A stretch of 64,000 nt of DNA, taken from contig JABDIV010000090.1 in the NCBI GenBank assembly GCA_013003555.1, forward strand, positions 169,356-233,355, written 5' to 3'. Below the pieces are notes generated by a model, which saw only the letters and a list, made by a program, of their open reading frames with translations, was not told where the DNA came from and did no database searches. Both the position numbers and the translations under genes were made by a program. Position 1 is the stretch's first letter, and every line of letters starts with the position of its first letter. Shown piece by piece: positions 24,046-32,378 of the stretch. The stretch comes from Flavobacteriaceae bacterium. Its GTDB lineage: Bacteria > Bacteroidota > Bacteroidia > Flavobacteriales > Flavobacteriaceae.

Positions 24046-24900
24046 ATGAAAAGAAAACTACTTCTACTAAGTCTATTTATTTCTTTTGGAATTCTCCTTA
24101 ATGCCCAGACCGTTGGGCAGACCGATAATTTTCAGGATGGTACAACACAGGGTTGGTTTGAACCTGGAATATCTCCAAATCCACCTGTTAATGTTGCTGA
24201 TGGTGGACCTTTGGGAGCCGGCGACAGATATCTTTCCAATTCGGCTACCGGTTTTACAGGGGCAGGAGGACGTATGATTATGCGAAATGTGACCCAGTGG
24301 ATCGGTAATTTTTCCGGTCAAGGAATCGATGAAATTCGTTTTGATGCCAAGGCACTTGATAACGATTTAAATTTTCGAGTAGCTTTTGATGGTACAGGTG
24401 GTAAAATTTGTTCTACAACCTCGGTTACGGTAACTACAGCTGCGGGATGGACAGAGGTAATCATTCCAATTGATCAATCAAACATGACTACATCTTTTCT
24501 TAACGGTGGATTTGACGCGGCGGCTACCCTTGGTGATGCCTTTGAAATGCGCATATTAAGTAATACGAATCCCGACTGGCGTGGGGAGTTTATATCGGCT
24601 ACTATGGAAATCGATAATATAGAGGCAAGGTCAACAACCCTTAGTACGCCCTGGTTAGAACCAGTCGATACGTTTAAAATCACACCCAATCCAAGCCGTT
24701 CCGTATTGAATATCAGCCTTTCTTCAATCGATTCGGATACAAAAATTGAAGTATTTGATGTTTTGGGTAAACGTGTTTTTTACAGTGACCTCGATAAATT
24801 AATTACGCGATTTGATGTCAGGTCATGGAATGACGGGATTTATCTTGTTCGTTTGAGTTCAAGCTCGACAAGTGAAACCAAACGATTTATCAAACACTAG
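24046..24900 (+). CDS. Small T9SS-secreted protein with beta-sandwich domain
   Basis: A 284-residue protein with signal peptide MKRKLLLLSLFISFGILLNAQ, a central beta-rich domain of about 175 residues (DNFQDGTTQGWFEPG to ATMEIDNIEARS) that looks like the carbohydrate-binding or laminin-type sandwich often attached to T9SS cargo, and a T9SS sorting domain from about residue 210 (FKITPNPSRSVLNISL, VLGKRVFYSDL, GIYLVRLSSS). No catalytic domain is present. It is therefore a cell-surface or secreted binding protein of unknown ligand. It follows carB by 85 bases. Confidence 0.85.
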   Translation: MKRKLLLLSLFISFGILLNAQTVGQTDNFQDGTTQGWFEPGISPNPPVNVADGGPLGAGDRYLSNSATGFTGAGGRMIMRNVTQWIGNFSGQGIDEIRFDAKALDNDLNFRVAFDGTGGKICSTTSVTVTTAAGWTEVIIPIDQSNMTTSFLNGGFDAAATLGDAFEMRILSNTNPDWRGEFISATMEIDNIEARSTTLSTPWLEPVDTFKITPNPSRSVLNISLSSIDSDTKIEVFDVLGKRVFYSDLDKLITRFDVRSWNDGIYLVRLSSSSTSETKRFIKH

Positions 24901-24921
24901 GAATTCACAGTTTTTATAACG

Positions 24922-24945
24922 AACCATGGTCTGAAAGCGATGGTT
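24922..24945. terminator. Weak hairpin between convergent genes
   Basis: AACCAT and ATGGTT pair around a twelve-base loop between the T9SS gene and the DUF3307 gene. There is no good T-run on either strand, so this is a weak terminator candidate. Confidence 0.3.
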
Positions 24946-24947
24946 TA

Positions 24948-25655
24948 TTAATTTATAAGATACAGGAAAACGAGTCCGATGACTATAGCTATTCCGAAAC
25001 TTATTAAGGTTCCAATAAGCACGTATTCTGTAAGCTGACGTTGCTTGGCTTCTTTAAGATCTCCGAATCGGAAGACCGACTTTGCGGTAATTAAAAAACC
25101 TACTGCTTCCCATCGCCCAACAATTATAAATATAAAAACGAGGATTCGTTCGAGAATTCCGATATATTGACCCGCGTCCTTCAGGGATTCATTGCCTTCT
25201 GTGAGTTTCGAAATGTCCCATTTTGCAAAGATCATCTGCATAATAAATGAAGTGGGCCTGGTTAAAAATATGAGACAGGCCGATAGTGCGATGAAGTAGC
25301 GTTGGTCAACCTGATCAAAGTCCAATTGTGGATTGCTGTAAAAATACCAGGCCAAAACAATCACCGTCAAATGAAAAAGTTGATCGAGAAAGAATAACCA
25401 TCGGCGATTCTTATTGGTTTGTAAGATAATCTTTAGGGCATCGATTATAAGGTGAGATCCTCCGATTATAAGAATAATTGGCCAGGCTTCAAGATCCCAG
25501 ATTACGATTCCTAATAGCACTACATGAATTAGAACATGCAGATACAGCATTGGTGACCGAAGTTTCAGACGGTTTTTCTCTTTAACTGATGATTTGGTTT
25601 GTAAGAAGAAATCACCGATGAGATGGGCAATAATTAGTTTGAGCAATAGTATCAT
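24948..25655 (-). CDS. DUF3307 membrane protein
   Basis: A 235-residue inner membrane protein with about six helices. The N-terminal LLKLIIAHLIGDFFLQTKSSVKEKNRLK, with GDF and LQT, is the DUF3307 signature, and HLIIDALKIIL plus FLDQLFHLTVIVLAWYF carry conserved Asp and His residues reminiscent of a membrane-embedded active or metal site. Function unknown. Its ATG overlaps the stop of the SatD-family gene by four bases (ATGA), which implies translational coupling and a joint role with that regulator. Confidence 0.87.
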   Translation of the reverse strand: MILLLKLIIAHLIGDFFLQTKSSVKEKNRLKLRSPMLYLHVLIHVVLLGIVIWDLEAWPIILIIGGSHLIIDALKIILQTNKNRRWLFFLDQLFHLTVIVLAWYFYSNPQLDFDQVDQRYFIALSACLIFLTRPTSFIMQMIFAKWDISKLTEGNESLKDAGQYIGILERILVFIFIIVGRWEAVGFLITAKSVFRFGDLKEAKQRQLTEYVLIGTLISFGIAIVIGLVFLYLIN

Positions 25656-26263
25656 TCCAGCTTGATAATTTTTTTCTTGAACATCGTATTTAAGGCTTCA
25701 ATTTCGTCCAAATAGGATCGTTTCCGGCGTTCGCTAACCGTATTTTGTGAGATGCCGATAAGTCTGGCAATATCGGTTTGGCGCATGTCCGGGAATTTCA
25801 TAAAATGTTTTACAACCTCGGCTGAATTTACCGTCCAGTTATCCATGGCAATCAGGATCAATTTAAAATACAAATTGAATTCCTCATCAAATTCAGGATA
25901 TTTGGTTTTGATCATTAAATTTAATTTACGTTGTTTTAGCTGTTCAAGAACCTCTCCCGAATAGCGAAATGCAGGACCATTTGATTCAGTCACCTTGGCA
26001 CCTTCAAAGGTCTTTTCACCAATACCGATAGCCAATCGAATATCAAGGCCTTTGATTTGCTTGATATGGCATTTTATAAAGACCACTGCTTCAAAAGCTC
26101 TTTTCACATCGGCCAGTTCGAGCTGAAAACTGTCACCTCTGTAAATGGCGCGATAGGCTTCATCTGGTTGTACATCACTAATGGCCGTTTTGAGCTTCTC
26201 AAGCCATAGCTCGGGTTTCATCCTACTTGAATGCACCACATCACCCGTAATTACTGCTATCAT
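25652..26263 (-). CDS. SatD-family transcriptional regulator
   Basis: A 203-residue protein with an N-terminal domain starting MIAVITGDVVHSSR and a C-terminal helix-turn-helix (MRQTDIARLIGISQNTVSERRKR), the arrangement of SatD-family proteins that pair with DUF3307. The N-terminal domain contains IRLAIGIGEKT, which resembles the R-x-G-I-G-x-G stretch of class III cyclase or GGDEF folds; a ligand-sensing role is an inference. The frame extends ten codons upstream to 26293 but the ATG at 26263 starts the conserved domain. It overlaps the DUF3307 gene and sits behind a cluster of repeats that it may bind. Confidence 0.83.
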   Translation of the reverse strand: MIAVITGDVVHSSRMKPELWLEKLKTAISDVQPDEAYRAIYRGDSFQLELADVKRAFEAVVFIKCHIKQIKGLDIRLAIGIGEKTFEGAKVTESNGPAFRYSGEVLEQLKQRKLNLMIKTKYPEFDEEFNLYFKLILIAMDNWTVNSAEVVKHFMKFPDMRQTDIARLIGISQNTVSERRKRSYLDEIEALNTMFKKKIIKLE

Positions 26264-26329
26264 TATTATCGTTTTAAAATATGATAATAACAAATATCGT
26301 TAAAATAAACGATATATACAAATATCGTT
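26263..26329 (-). promoter_or_regulatory. Operator-like repeats and promoter of satD-DUF3307 operon
   Basis: Perfect 12-bp direct repeats ACAAATATCGTT lie at 26290-26301 and 26318-26329 (28 bp apart), with an inverted AACGATAT between them at 26308-26315 and a further TTATCGTT at 26266-26273. On the minus strand they contain GATATTTG (26298-26291, one mismatch to TAnnTTTG) with TTG 20 nt upstream (26321-26319), so the repeats cover both promoter elements. TTATTATC (26263-26270) and GATAATAA (26283-26290) form an inverted repeat that reaches the start codon. Confidence 0.65.
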
Positions 26330-26344
26330 CTATAAGTAGATATA

Positions 26345-27661
26345 TTAATCTTGATCGTGGGCTCTTTTGAGTATCTTCTCGGGTAGTTCTTTTTTTGCCT
26401 TGGCTCCCATTTGTTTTAATTTTTCAACACGGGCAACCAGGTTCCCTTTGCCTTCAACGAGTTTGTTCATCGCTGCCGAATAATCAGATTTGGCGGCATC
26501 AATTTTCTTTCCAACCCCGGTAAGATCACGTACCAGGCCTTCAAATTTATCATATAGGGCACCGGCTTGTTTGGCGATTTCTAGTGCATTTTGCTGCTGT
26601 TTTTCATTGTTCCACATCGTATCAATGGTACGCAGTGTTGCCAGAAGGGTAGTTGGTGTAACAATCACAATATTTTTTTCGAATGCACGATTATACAAAC
26701 TGTTGTCTTCACTCAGGGCTGCCGCAAATGCCGGCTCAATGGGGATGAACATCAAAACAAAATCAGGTGATTCGATGTCGTACAGATCCTGGTAATTCTT
26801 TTCAGATAATTGATCAACATGTTTTTTGATCGAATTCACATGGGCCTTTAAATACGACTCACGATCATCTTCGGCATTTGTAAATCGCTCGTAGTCGGTT
26901 AAAGAAACCTTCGAATCGATAATCATCTTTTTATTATCCGGAAGATGAAGAACGACATCGGGCATCACCCGGGTTCCGTCTTCTCTTAAAAAGCTTTGCT
27001 GAACAAAATATTCCCGGTCTTTTTCGAGTCCGGACTTCTCAAGAACGCGTTCAAGAACCAATTCTCCCCAATTCCCCTGTATTTTACTATCGCCTTTAAG
27101 GGCTTTGGTCAGGTTGGTCGCCTCTTTGGTCATTTGCTCATTCAGGTACTTCAGATCAGACAATTGCTGCTTTAGTGCACCATGCATACTGATGCTCTCT
27201 TTTTGAGTATCTTCAACCTTTTTTTCAAAAACCTGAATTTTCTCCTGAAGCGGATTCAGGATGCGTTTTAACTGTTCTTTGTTATGCTCCGCAAATTTCG
27301 TGGTTTTTTCTTCAAGGATCTTGTTGGCAAGTAACTCAAAGTCCTTTCGCAATTGCTCCTGTTGTTTCTTTAGTTCCGCGTCGCGCTTTAAATTTTCTCT
27401 TTGCAGATGCTCATATTCGGTGTTTTTACGCGATAATTCAGTACTCAACAGTTCCTTTTCCCGCCTGATGGCTTCCCGCTCCAGTTCGATCTTGGTTATT
27501 GTGCCCTTTAATTCATCAATAGTTGTACCCAGTTGGTTCTGACGTTCGTTCAATGCACTTTGATGTCCGCGGATCTTTAACTTTCCGATAATCATACCAA
27601 CATAAGCTCCTACGCCCGCGGCAAGGACTATGGAAATTACCAGAATAAGACTATCATTCAT
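26345..27661 (-). CDS. rmuC: DNA recombination protein RmuC
   Basis: A 438-residue RmuC-family protein, a nuclease-like factor that limits inversions and rearrangements. An N-terminal membrane helix (LILVISIVLAAGVGAYVGMIIG) is followed by a long coiled coil (about 30-165, QSALNERQNQLGTTIDELKG onwards) and the conserved core QGNWGELVLERVLEKSGL, MPDVVLHLPDNKKMIIDSKVSL and FIPIEPAFAAAL, which belongs to the PD-(D/E)XK-like fold. The frame opens at a TTG at 27709, but that TTG is the -33 promoter element; the ATG at 27661 fits the family start. Confidence 0.93.
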   Translation of the reverse strand: MNDSLILVISIVLAAGVGAYVGMIIGKLKIRGHQSALNERQNQLGTTIDELKGTITKIELEREAIRREKELLSTELSRKNTEYEHLQRENLKRDAELKKQQEQLRKDFELLANKILEEKTTKFAEHNKEQLKRILNPLQEKIQVFEKKVEDTQKESISMHGALKQQLSDLKYLNEQMTKEATNLTKALKGDSKIQGNWGELVLERVLEKSGLEKDREYFVQQSFLREDGTRVMPDVVLHLPDNKKMIIDSKVSLTDYERFTNAEDDRESYLKAHVNSIKKHVDQLSEKNYQDLYDIESPDFVLMFIPIEPAFAAALSEDNSLYNRAFEKNIVIVTPTTLLATLRTIDTMWNNEKQQQNALEIAKQAGALYDKFEGLVRDLTGVGKKIDAAKSDYSAAMNKLVEGKGNLVARVEKLKQMGAKAKKELPEKILKRAHDQD

Positions 27662-27678
27662 CGGAGAGAGATCTTTCT

Positions 27679-27709
27679 CAAATATACATTTATCAGGTTG
27701 GTTTCCCAA
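27679..27709 (-). promoter_or_regulatory. Promoter of rmuC
   Basis: TTG at 27709-27707, 20-nt spacer and TATATTTG at 27686-27679 on the minus strand, 18 bases before the ATG at 27661. It separates rmuC from the importer operon upstream. Confidence 0.7.
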
Positions 27710-27721
27710 GTTAAAATCGGG

Positions 27722-28516
27722 TTACTTTTTTACCCGGTAAACCTTTTTGTCGGAATCAAATTCGATCAGGTCAGAAGGGAATAATTTATCGAAATTTCCT
27801 TCAGAAATATGTTGATCAGGCGTATTGATTTTTATTCCCTCATTTGTCATGATAATCAGTTTATCACACATCTCTATGCAAAGATCTATTTCATGGGATG
27901 AGAATAAAATGCATTTTTTTGCATTGTCGGCCATAGACTTTAAGAGCGAAAGTATACGCGCCTTGTGGTGAAGGTCTAAATGGGTAGTTGGTTCATCGAG
28001 AATAATAAGATCGGTATCCTGAGCCAAGGCTCGGGCAATCATTACTTTCTGCAACTGACCGTCACTTAATTCAAAGGCTTTTTTATCTAGAAATTTTGAA
28101 ATATTGGTGATTTCGATAGCCGAATTAATACGTTCCTTATCCTTTGGAGTAATCTTGCCAATCCAATTGGTATAGGGTTGACGACCAAGCGCCACGATCT
28201 CCCAAACCGATAAGGATTGCGTCACCAGAGGATCGGTCAAAACCAGACTTAAAACCCGGGCAAGATCAACCTGTGAATAGGTTTTCAGGTCCTTGCGATT
28301 AATTAAAACAGATCCTCCCAATTCCGGTTGGACCTTGCAAATAGTCCGAATCAGGGTAGATTTCCCGATGCCATTGGGTCCGACCAATCCAATGAGCTCA
28401 CCAGCATAAAGATCAAAATTCACCTGTTTGCAAACTTCCATATAGGTCGATTTCGATTTGTAACCTATAGATAAATCAACAACGCTCAACACCTTATTCA
28501 GACTCTTATCTGTCAT
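27722..28516 (-). CDS. Iron-siderophore/cobalamin ABC importer ATPase
   Basis: The ATP-binding subunit (264 residues) of a FecE/BtuD-type importer. It has Walker A GPNGIGKST at residues 46-54, signature LSDGQLQKVMIARA, Walker B LIILDEPTTHLD and the H-loop SSHEIDL. The start is the ATG at 28516, which overlaps the permease stop by one base (TGATG), showing translational coupling; an upstream ATG at 28552 lies inside the permease gene. It powers uptake of a metal chelate or vitamin B12 delivered to the periplasm. No outer-membrane receptor gene is next to it. Confidence 0.91.
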   Translation of the reverse strand: MTDKSLNKVLSVVDLSIGYKSKSTYMEVCKQVNFDLYAGELIGLVGPNGIGKSTLIRTICKVQPELGGSVLINRKDLKTYSQVDLARVLSLVLTDPLVTQSLSVWEIVALGRQPYTNWIGKITPKDKERINSAIEITNISKFLDKKAFELSDGQLQKVMIARALAQDTDLIILDEPTTHLDLHHKARILSLLKSMADNAKKCILFSSHEIDLCIEMCDKLIIMTNEGIKINTPDQHISEGNFDKLFPSDLIEFDSDKKVYRVKK

Positions 28517-29544
28517 CAGAAAATCATATTTCGTTTTCTCACCAGCAACCATATAACAATGGGTGCGCCAAACAGTGAAGTTATAGCATTTATTGGCAAG
28601 GTATAGTCACTACCGGGCAATTGTGCAATGCTATCACAAATGAGCATTACCATTGCACCGATTAAAATAACGGCAGGAATAAGTACGTTATGCGTTGCGG
28701 TATTAAATAACTGTCTTGCAATGTGTGGAATGGCAAGACCGATAAAGGCTATAGGACCGGCAAAAGCGGTGATAGAACCTGCTAAAAGGCTAGTGGCGAT
28801 TATAATAATCAATCGGCTTTGGTTGATATTAAGGCCCATACTTTTACCGTAGTTTTCACCAAGCAGTAATGAATTTAGACTTTTAATTGAAAACACACTT
28901 AATACTATTCCGATTATAAATATGATAAACAGGGCGGATAATTCCTGCCAGGAGAGATTACCTAAACTTCCAAATCCCCAATAGATGAATTGCTGAAGTT
29001 GATCGGCAGGAGCAAAATAAGACAATACACTCACTATGGCGGCTGTAAGACTTGCGAACATCAAACCGATGATTAAAATAGCCATGGTATCTCTTACCCG
29101 CATTGAAACAACTAAAACCGCTAATAAAACCAAAAAACTTCCCATACTCGACGCGAAAATCAAACTCCAGTTCGATTCAAAGATCCCAGATCCCCAACCG
29201 CCTAAGATCGCGGCTCCCATGATTAAAAAAGCCACACCCAAACTTGCTCCCGAACTTATGCCCAACACAAAGGGCCCGGCCAACGGATTTCTGAACAAAG
29301 TTTGCATCAAAAGGCCGGAGACCCCGAGACCTGAACCCACGATAACAGCAGTAAAGGCCTTGGGTAAGCGATAGTTTTGAACGATATATTCCCAGGATTC
29401 ATTTTCTAGTGATAAACCAGATAGGCTTTTTAAAACATCAGCAAGCGGAATCGCCACCGAACCGAGTAAAATATTTCCAAGGAATGTTAAGAGTACTAAT
29501 ACAATTAACACAAAGAAATATTTTATGGTTTTTCGCGATCCCAT
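28516..29544 (-). CDS. FecCD-family ABC importer permease
   Basis: A 342-residue inner membrane permease with about ten helices, of the FecCD/BtuC family. Family marks: VRLPK-like stretch NYRLPKAFTAVIVGSGLGVSG, then LLMQTLFRNPLAGPFVLGISSGASLG, and near the end AFAGPIAFIGLAIPHIARQL, which is the site touching the ATPase. It forms a homodimer with two ATPase subunits. It starts four bases after the binding-protein gene and is coupled to the ATPase gene, making a three-gene operon. Confidence 0.93.
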   Translation of the reverse strand: MGSRKTIKYFFVLIVLVLLTFLGNILLGSVAIPLADVLKSLSGLSLENESWEYIVQNYRLPKAFTAVIVGSGLGVSGLLMQTLFRNPLAGPFVLGISSGASLGVAFLIMGAAILGGWGSGIFESNWSLIFASSMGSFLVLLAVLVVSMRVRDTMAILIIGLMFASLTAAIVSVLSYFAPADQLQQFIYWGFGSLGNLSWQELSALFIIFIIGIVLSVFSIKSLNSLLLGENYGKSMGLNINQSRLIIIIATSLLAGSITAFAGPIAFIGLAIPHIARQLFNTATHNVLIPAVILIGAMVMLICDSIAQLPGSDYTLPINAITSLFGAPIVIWLLVRKRNMIF

Positions 29545-29548
29545 CGTT

Positions 29549-30688
29549 TTAATCGAGAGGTTTAAAAAATGTAGTCTGATAATCCTGTAACAAAAACGGG
29601 TGACAGATTTTAATAATATCCTTTAAAACAAGATCCGGTCGTGATATCCCTAATTCGTAATACAGGGTCCCGCCGGTTTTTCCGGTGACATTTGAAAAAC
29701 TATAGATCTTGCCGGACTTAAAGGGCTGAAATTCAGCGTAATGTTGATTCGAATTCAGCAAAGCTTCTTTGGATTGAAAATTAGACGGACTTATCCAAAT
29801 TTCTGCATCTTTAGCCTTGTTATAAACAGTTTCAAAACTTAGGGAAAGACTACCTTTACCGGGTGTGTCCTTCCAGAGATAATTTACATTGGCATCTTTC
29901 AGAAAATGAGCTTCCGGACTGGAACCGCCTGGAAGATACCACACATCTTTATACATTGCGCCACTCATAACGGTTGGTTTTTGATCGACACCCTTTGCGA
30001 TCTTAGAAGCCTCAAGATAGGCCGATTCAATCTCATTAAAAATAGAATCTGCTTTCGATTCCTTATTGAAAAGAATACCGAAGAACTTTATCCATTCGGC
30101 CTTAGCAAGAGGCGATCCTTCAAGCCAATCACCGTTGTAAATTACCGGGATACCCGACTTTGATATGGTTTCATAAGACTTATTCCCCCCATTTACACTA
30201 AACCCTACAACGACATCAGGATTTATCTCTATCAACACCTCCGTATTAAGACCTTCATTGGTGCCCAATTCCCGAATCTCACCCTGTTCGATACGGGCTC
30301 GTGTTCTCGATGATGAGATGTAATCGGTTCCGGGAAATCCCTTTAATCGGGTTTCAACTCCAAGTAACTCTAGTGCAGGGATGTGCGTGGTTGAGGTTAC
30401 GACTACGGATTCCAGCGGTGTTAGCAGAATACTGTTGAAATCTTCGCGATTCAGGGTTATGGAAGTGGCTTTTTCCTTTGAAACAAGCGCATAACGATAA
30501 ATTTTTTTAGATTCGGGAAAGGTGTTTTTTATCTCGAGTATTTGATACTCATCATGCTGAATTAATGCAAAACCTTGAGCATACTTCGGATTTTTTACAG
30601 ATTGATTGACAATTGATAAATCGGATGACAAATCCTTTTTACAGGTGAAAAGCAGTAAACTAACCAGGAAGAGAATTGATCTATACAA
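29549..30688 (-). CDS. Iron-siderophore/cobalamin-type substrate-binding lipoprotein
   Basis: The periplasmic binding subunit of the importer, with the class III (TroA/FepB/BtuF) fold: VVVTSTTHIPALELLGVETRL, then GLNTEVLIEINPDVVVGFS and ISKSGIPVIYNGDW. I place the start at the TTG at 30688, giving 379 residues, because the lipoprotein signal YRSILFLVSLLLFTC (Cys at 16) begins there; the open frame runs on to an ATG at 30787, but that lies upstream of a terminator hairpin and inside the preceding gene. A TATTTTTG promoter box is 21 bases before the TTG. Ligand unknown: ferric chelate, haem or cobalamin are all possible. Confidence 0.87.
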   Translation of the reverse strand: MYRSILFLVSLLLFTCKKDLSSDLSIVNQSVKNPKYAQGFALIQHDEYQILEIKNTFPESKKIYRYALVSKEKATSITLNREDFNSILLTPLESVVVTSTTHIPALELLGVETRLKGFPGTDYISSSRTRARIEQGEIRELGTNEGLNTEVLIEINPDVVVGFSVNGGNKSYETISKSGIPVIYNGDWLEGSPLAKAEWIKFFGILFNKESKADSIFNEIESAYLEASKIAKGVDQKPTVMSGAMYKDVWYLPGGSSPEAHFLKDANVNYLWKDTPGKGSLSLSFETVYNKAKDAEIWISPSNFQSKEALLNSNQHYAEFQPFKSGKIYSFSNVTGKTGGTLYYELGISRPDLVLKDIIKICHPFLLQDYQTTFFKPLD

Positions 30689-30708
30689 GCCGAACGTGAT
30701 TTTGAATT

Positions 30709-30716
30709 CAAAAATA
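30709..30716 (-). promoter_or_regulatory. -7 promoter box of the FecBCD-like operon
   Basis: TATTTTTG on the minus strand, exact TAnnTTTG, between the S41 protease terminator and the TTG start at 30688. No TTG at -33 distance and no room for a riboswitch. Confidence 0.45.
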
Positions 30717-30739
30717 AGATTATTAATTCGGACATTAAT

Positions 30740-30764
30740 AAAAAAAAAGCCACCAGTTGGTGGC
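30740..30764 (-). terminator. Intrinsic terminator of the S41 protease gene
   Basis: On the minus strand GCCACC pairs with GGTGGC around AACT (seven bp if the inner A-T pair forms), followed by nine T. It lies directly after the protease stop codon and before the importer promoter. Confidence 0.9.
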
Positions 30765-30770
30765 AATGCT

Positions 30771-32240
30771 TTAGCGGTTTCGATCAAGCCTTAATATAGG
30801 AGGAATGACTTTATCGATATACATTTCTTTCGCATGGGGAATGAAATCTTCGCTATCAGCAACCAGTTCAATAATAGGTCCAAATGTAAGACTAGAACGG
30901 GTTCCGGTGATCTCGTCTAAGGCAGCTGCCAGTAAAGGTTCTGAGGGATCTCCTAAAACACCAAGATTGGAAATATCCTCTGAGAGGGTGATATCGGGTT
31001 GCAGGCCATCGTTATAATCGGTGAATCCAACCGAGTTGAGTGATTTTAAAACAAGTGGCTGCATGGCGTATGTGTGATTGGGATTTGCATTTTCGCGTCC
31101 AAAATTCGGAGAATCATAGATGGTGATCGATGCCTGATATTTTCCCAAGGTATTCGTCCCGATTTGAATAACATCAATATATGGGTTCAAGCAGTTAATC
31201 ACTAATTCACTTGCAGATGCTGAACTCCCGGTCGTTAAAATATATACGGTATTCAGGTTTAAACTATTTAAAGGAGTACCATCATCATCGCTCTTAAACC
31301 TATTGATGAGCAGTTCCGGGTCCTGCTCAAAAAACTGCGCCTGCAGATCGCTGTTCCATTGTTCTGTTGAATAAACTTCACCGGTAAACTGCCCGGTTGT
31401 CATACTTGAAAGTAAAATGGAGGTGTTAACCGATCCCCCGGGATTATAACGCAGGTCCAGAACTAAATGCCCCACATTATTTGCAAGAAAATCACCGAAG
31501 ACATCGTTTAATTGAGAATCGAAATCTCTTGTAAACCCATTATACATTAAATAACCAACGGTTTCGGTTCCGGCAGTCAGGACATCACTTACAAAAATCG
31601 GATTTTCAGTATATGGTGTTTTCGTAAGACTTATACTGGTATCACTTGGAACGATGCTGTCATCATCGGTTTGAGGGGTTCCATTGTTATCGTATGTGGC
31701 CAAATCGATCTCATAGGTTTCAGCACCGAGTAATTCTAAATAGTTATTCTCATTTAACGGAATGCCGTCAATTCCGTAGAACACATCACCGCGCTGCAAT
31801 CCCTGACTTTCAGCATTAGAATTGGGCAATACCAAACGAACATAACCGTATAAATCCGTATCGCTTCCCGGAACATACCTTAGTCCGAATTTCATCCCGT
31901 TATTTTTAGTCACACCGCTGAACTGTTGCTCAAGGGCAATATAATCGTCAACGATCCAGCTGAATTTATCGGATGTCTGACGGTCAAAGATTAAACTTTC
32001 AAACAGTTCTTCCGGCGCTCCCGAATTATTCAGGTATTCGGCATAGTCCTGATCGCTACTGAATCGATCATTAGCCAAATCGGGAACATTATCTTTATAC
32101 AGATAGAGCGCATTCATTCCCTTCCAGACAAAATCGTTTATTTCACTGGCAACCAGACCATTATCATCCTGATCTTCAAAACAAGATGACAGGGAAGCAA
32201 AGATCATTATCATTAAAAGAAATCGTACAGAAATTTTCAT
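30771..32240 (-). CDS. S41 family C-terminal processing protease, lipoprotein
   Basis: A 489-residue S41 peptidase. Lipoprotein signal MKISVRFLLMIMIFASLSSC with the lipidated Cys at 20. An N-terminal helical part is followed by a PDZ-like domain (RLVLPNSNAESQGLQRGDVFYGIDGIPL, about 135-165) and the protease domain with the catalytic serine in TTGSSASASELV (about 340) and catalytic lysine in NTLGKYQAS (about 364). These periplasmic, outer-membrane-bound proteases are common in Bacteroidota; substrates are unknown. It is divergent from the second ECF operon, which could hint at shared envelope-stress control. Confidence 0.9.
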   Translation of the reverse strand: MKISVRFLLMIMIFASLSSCFEDQDDNGLVASEINDFVWKGMNALYLYKDNVPDLANDRFSSDQDYAEYLNNSGAPEELFESLIFDRQTSDKFSWIVDDYIALEQQFSGVTKNNGMKFGLRYVPGSDTDLYGYVRLVLPNSNAESQGLQRGDVFYGIDGIPLNENNYLELLGAETYEIDLATYDNNGTPQTDDDSIVPSDTSISLTKTPYTENPIFVSDVLTAGTETVGYLMYNGFTRDFDSQLNDVFGDFLANNVGHLVLDLRYNPGGSVNTSILLSSMTTGQFTGEVYSTEQWNSDLQAQFFEQDPELLINRFKSDDDGTPLNSLNLNTVYILTTGSSASASELVINCLNPYIDVIQIGTNTLGKYQASITIYDSPNFGRENANPNHTYAMQPLVLKSLNSVGFTDYNDGLQPDITLSEDISNLGVLGDPSEPLLAAALDEITGTRSSLTFGPIIELVADSEDFIPHAKEMYIDKVIPPILRLDRNR

Positions 32241-32286
32241 AGCGTATTTTGTTTATTTATAAACCCTAAAAATAGAGACATTATTG

Positions 32287-32321
32287 CAAATTTAAAATTA
32301 TTTTAAGGGCGGATGTAACAA
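32287..32321 (-). promoter_or_regulatory. Promoter of the S41 protease gene
   Basis: TAAATTTG at 32294-32287 on the minus strand, 46 bases before the ATG at 32240, with TTG at 32321-32319 (24-nt spacer, slightly long). Confidence 0.5.
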
Positions 32322-32378
32322 TTTTCGATGGTGTTCGTCGTAAGAACAACAAGCAGAAGCAAAGACTGACCAACCAAG

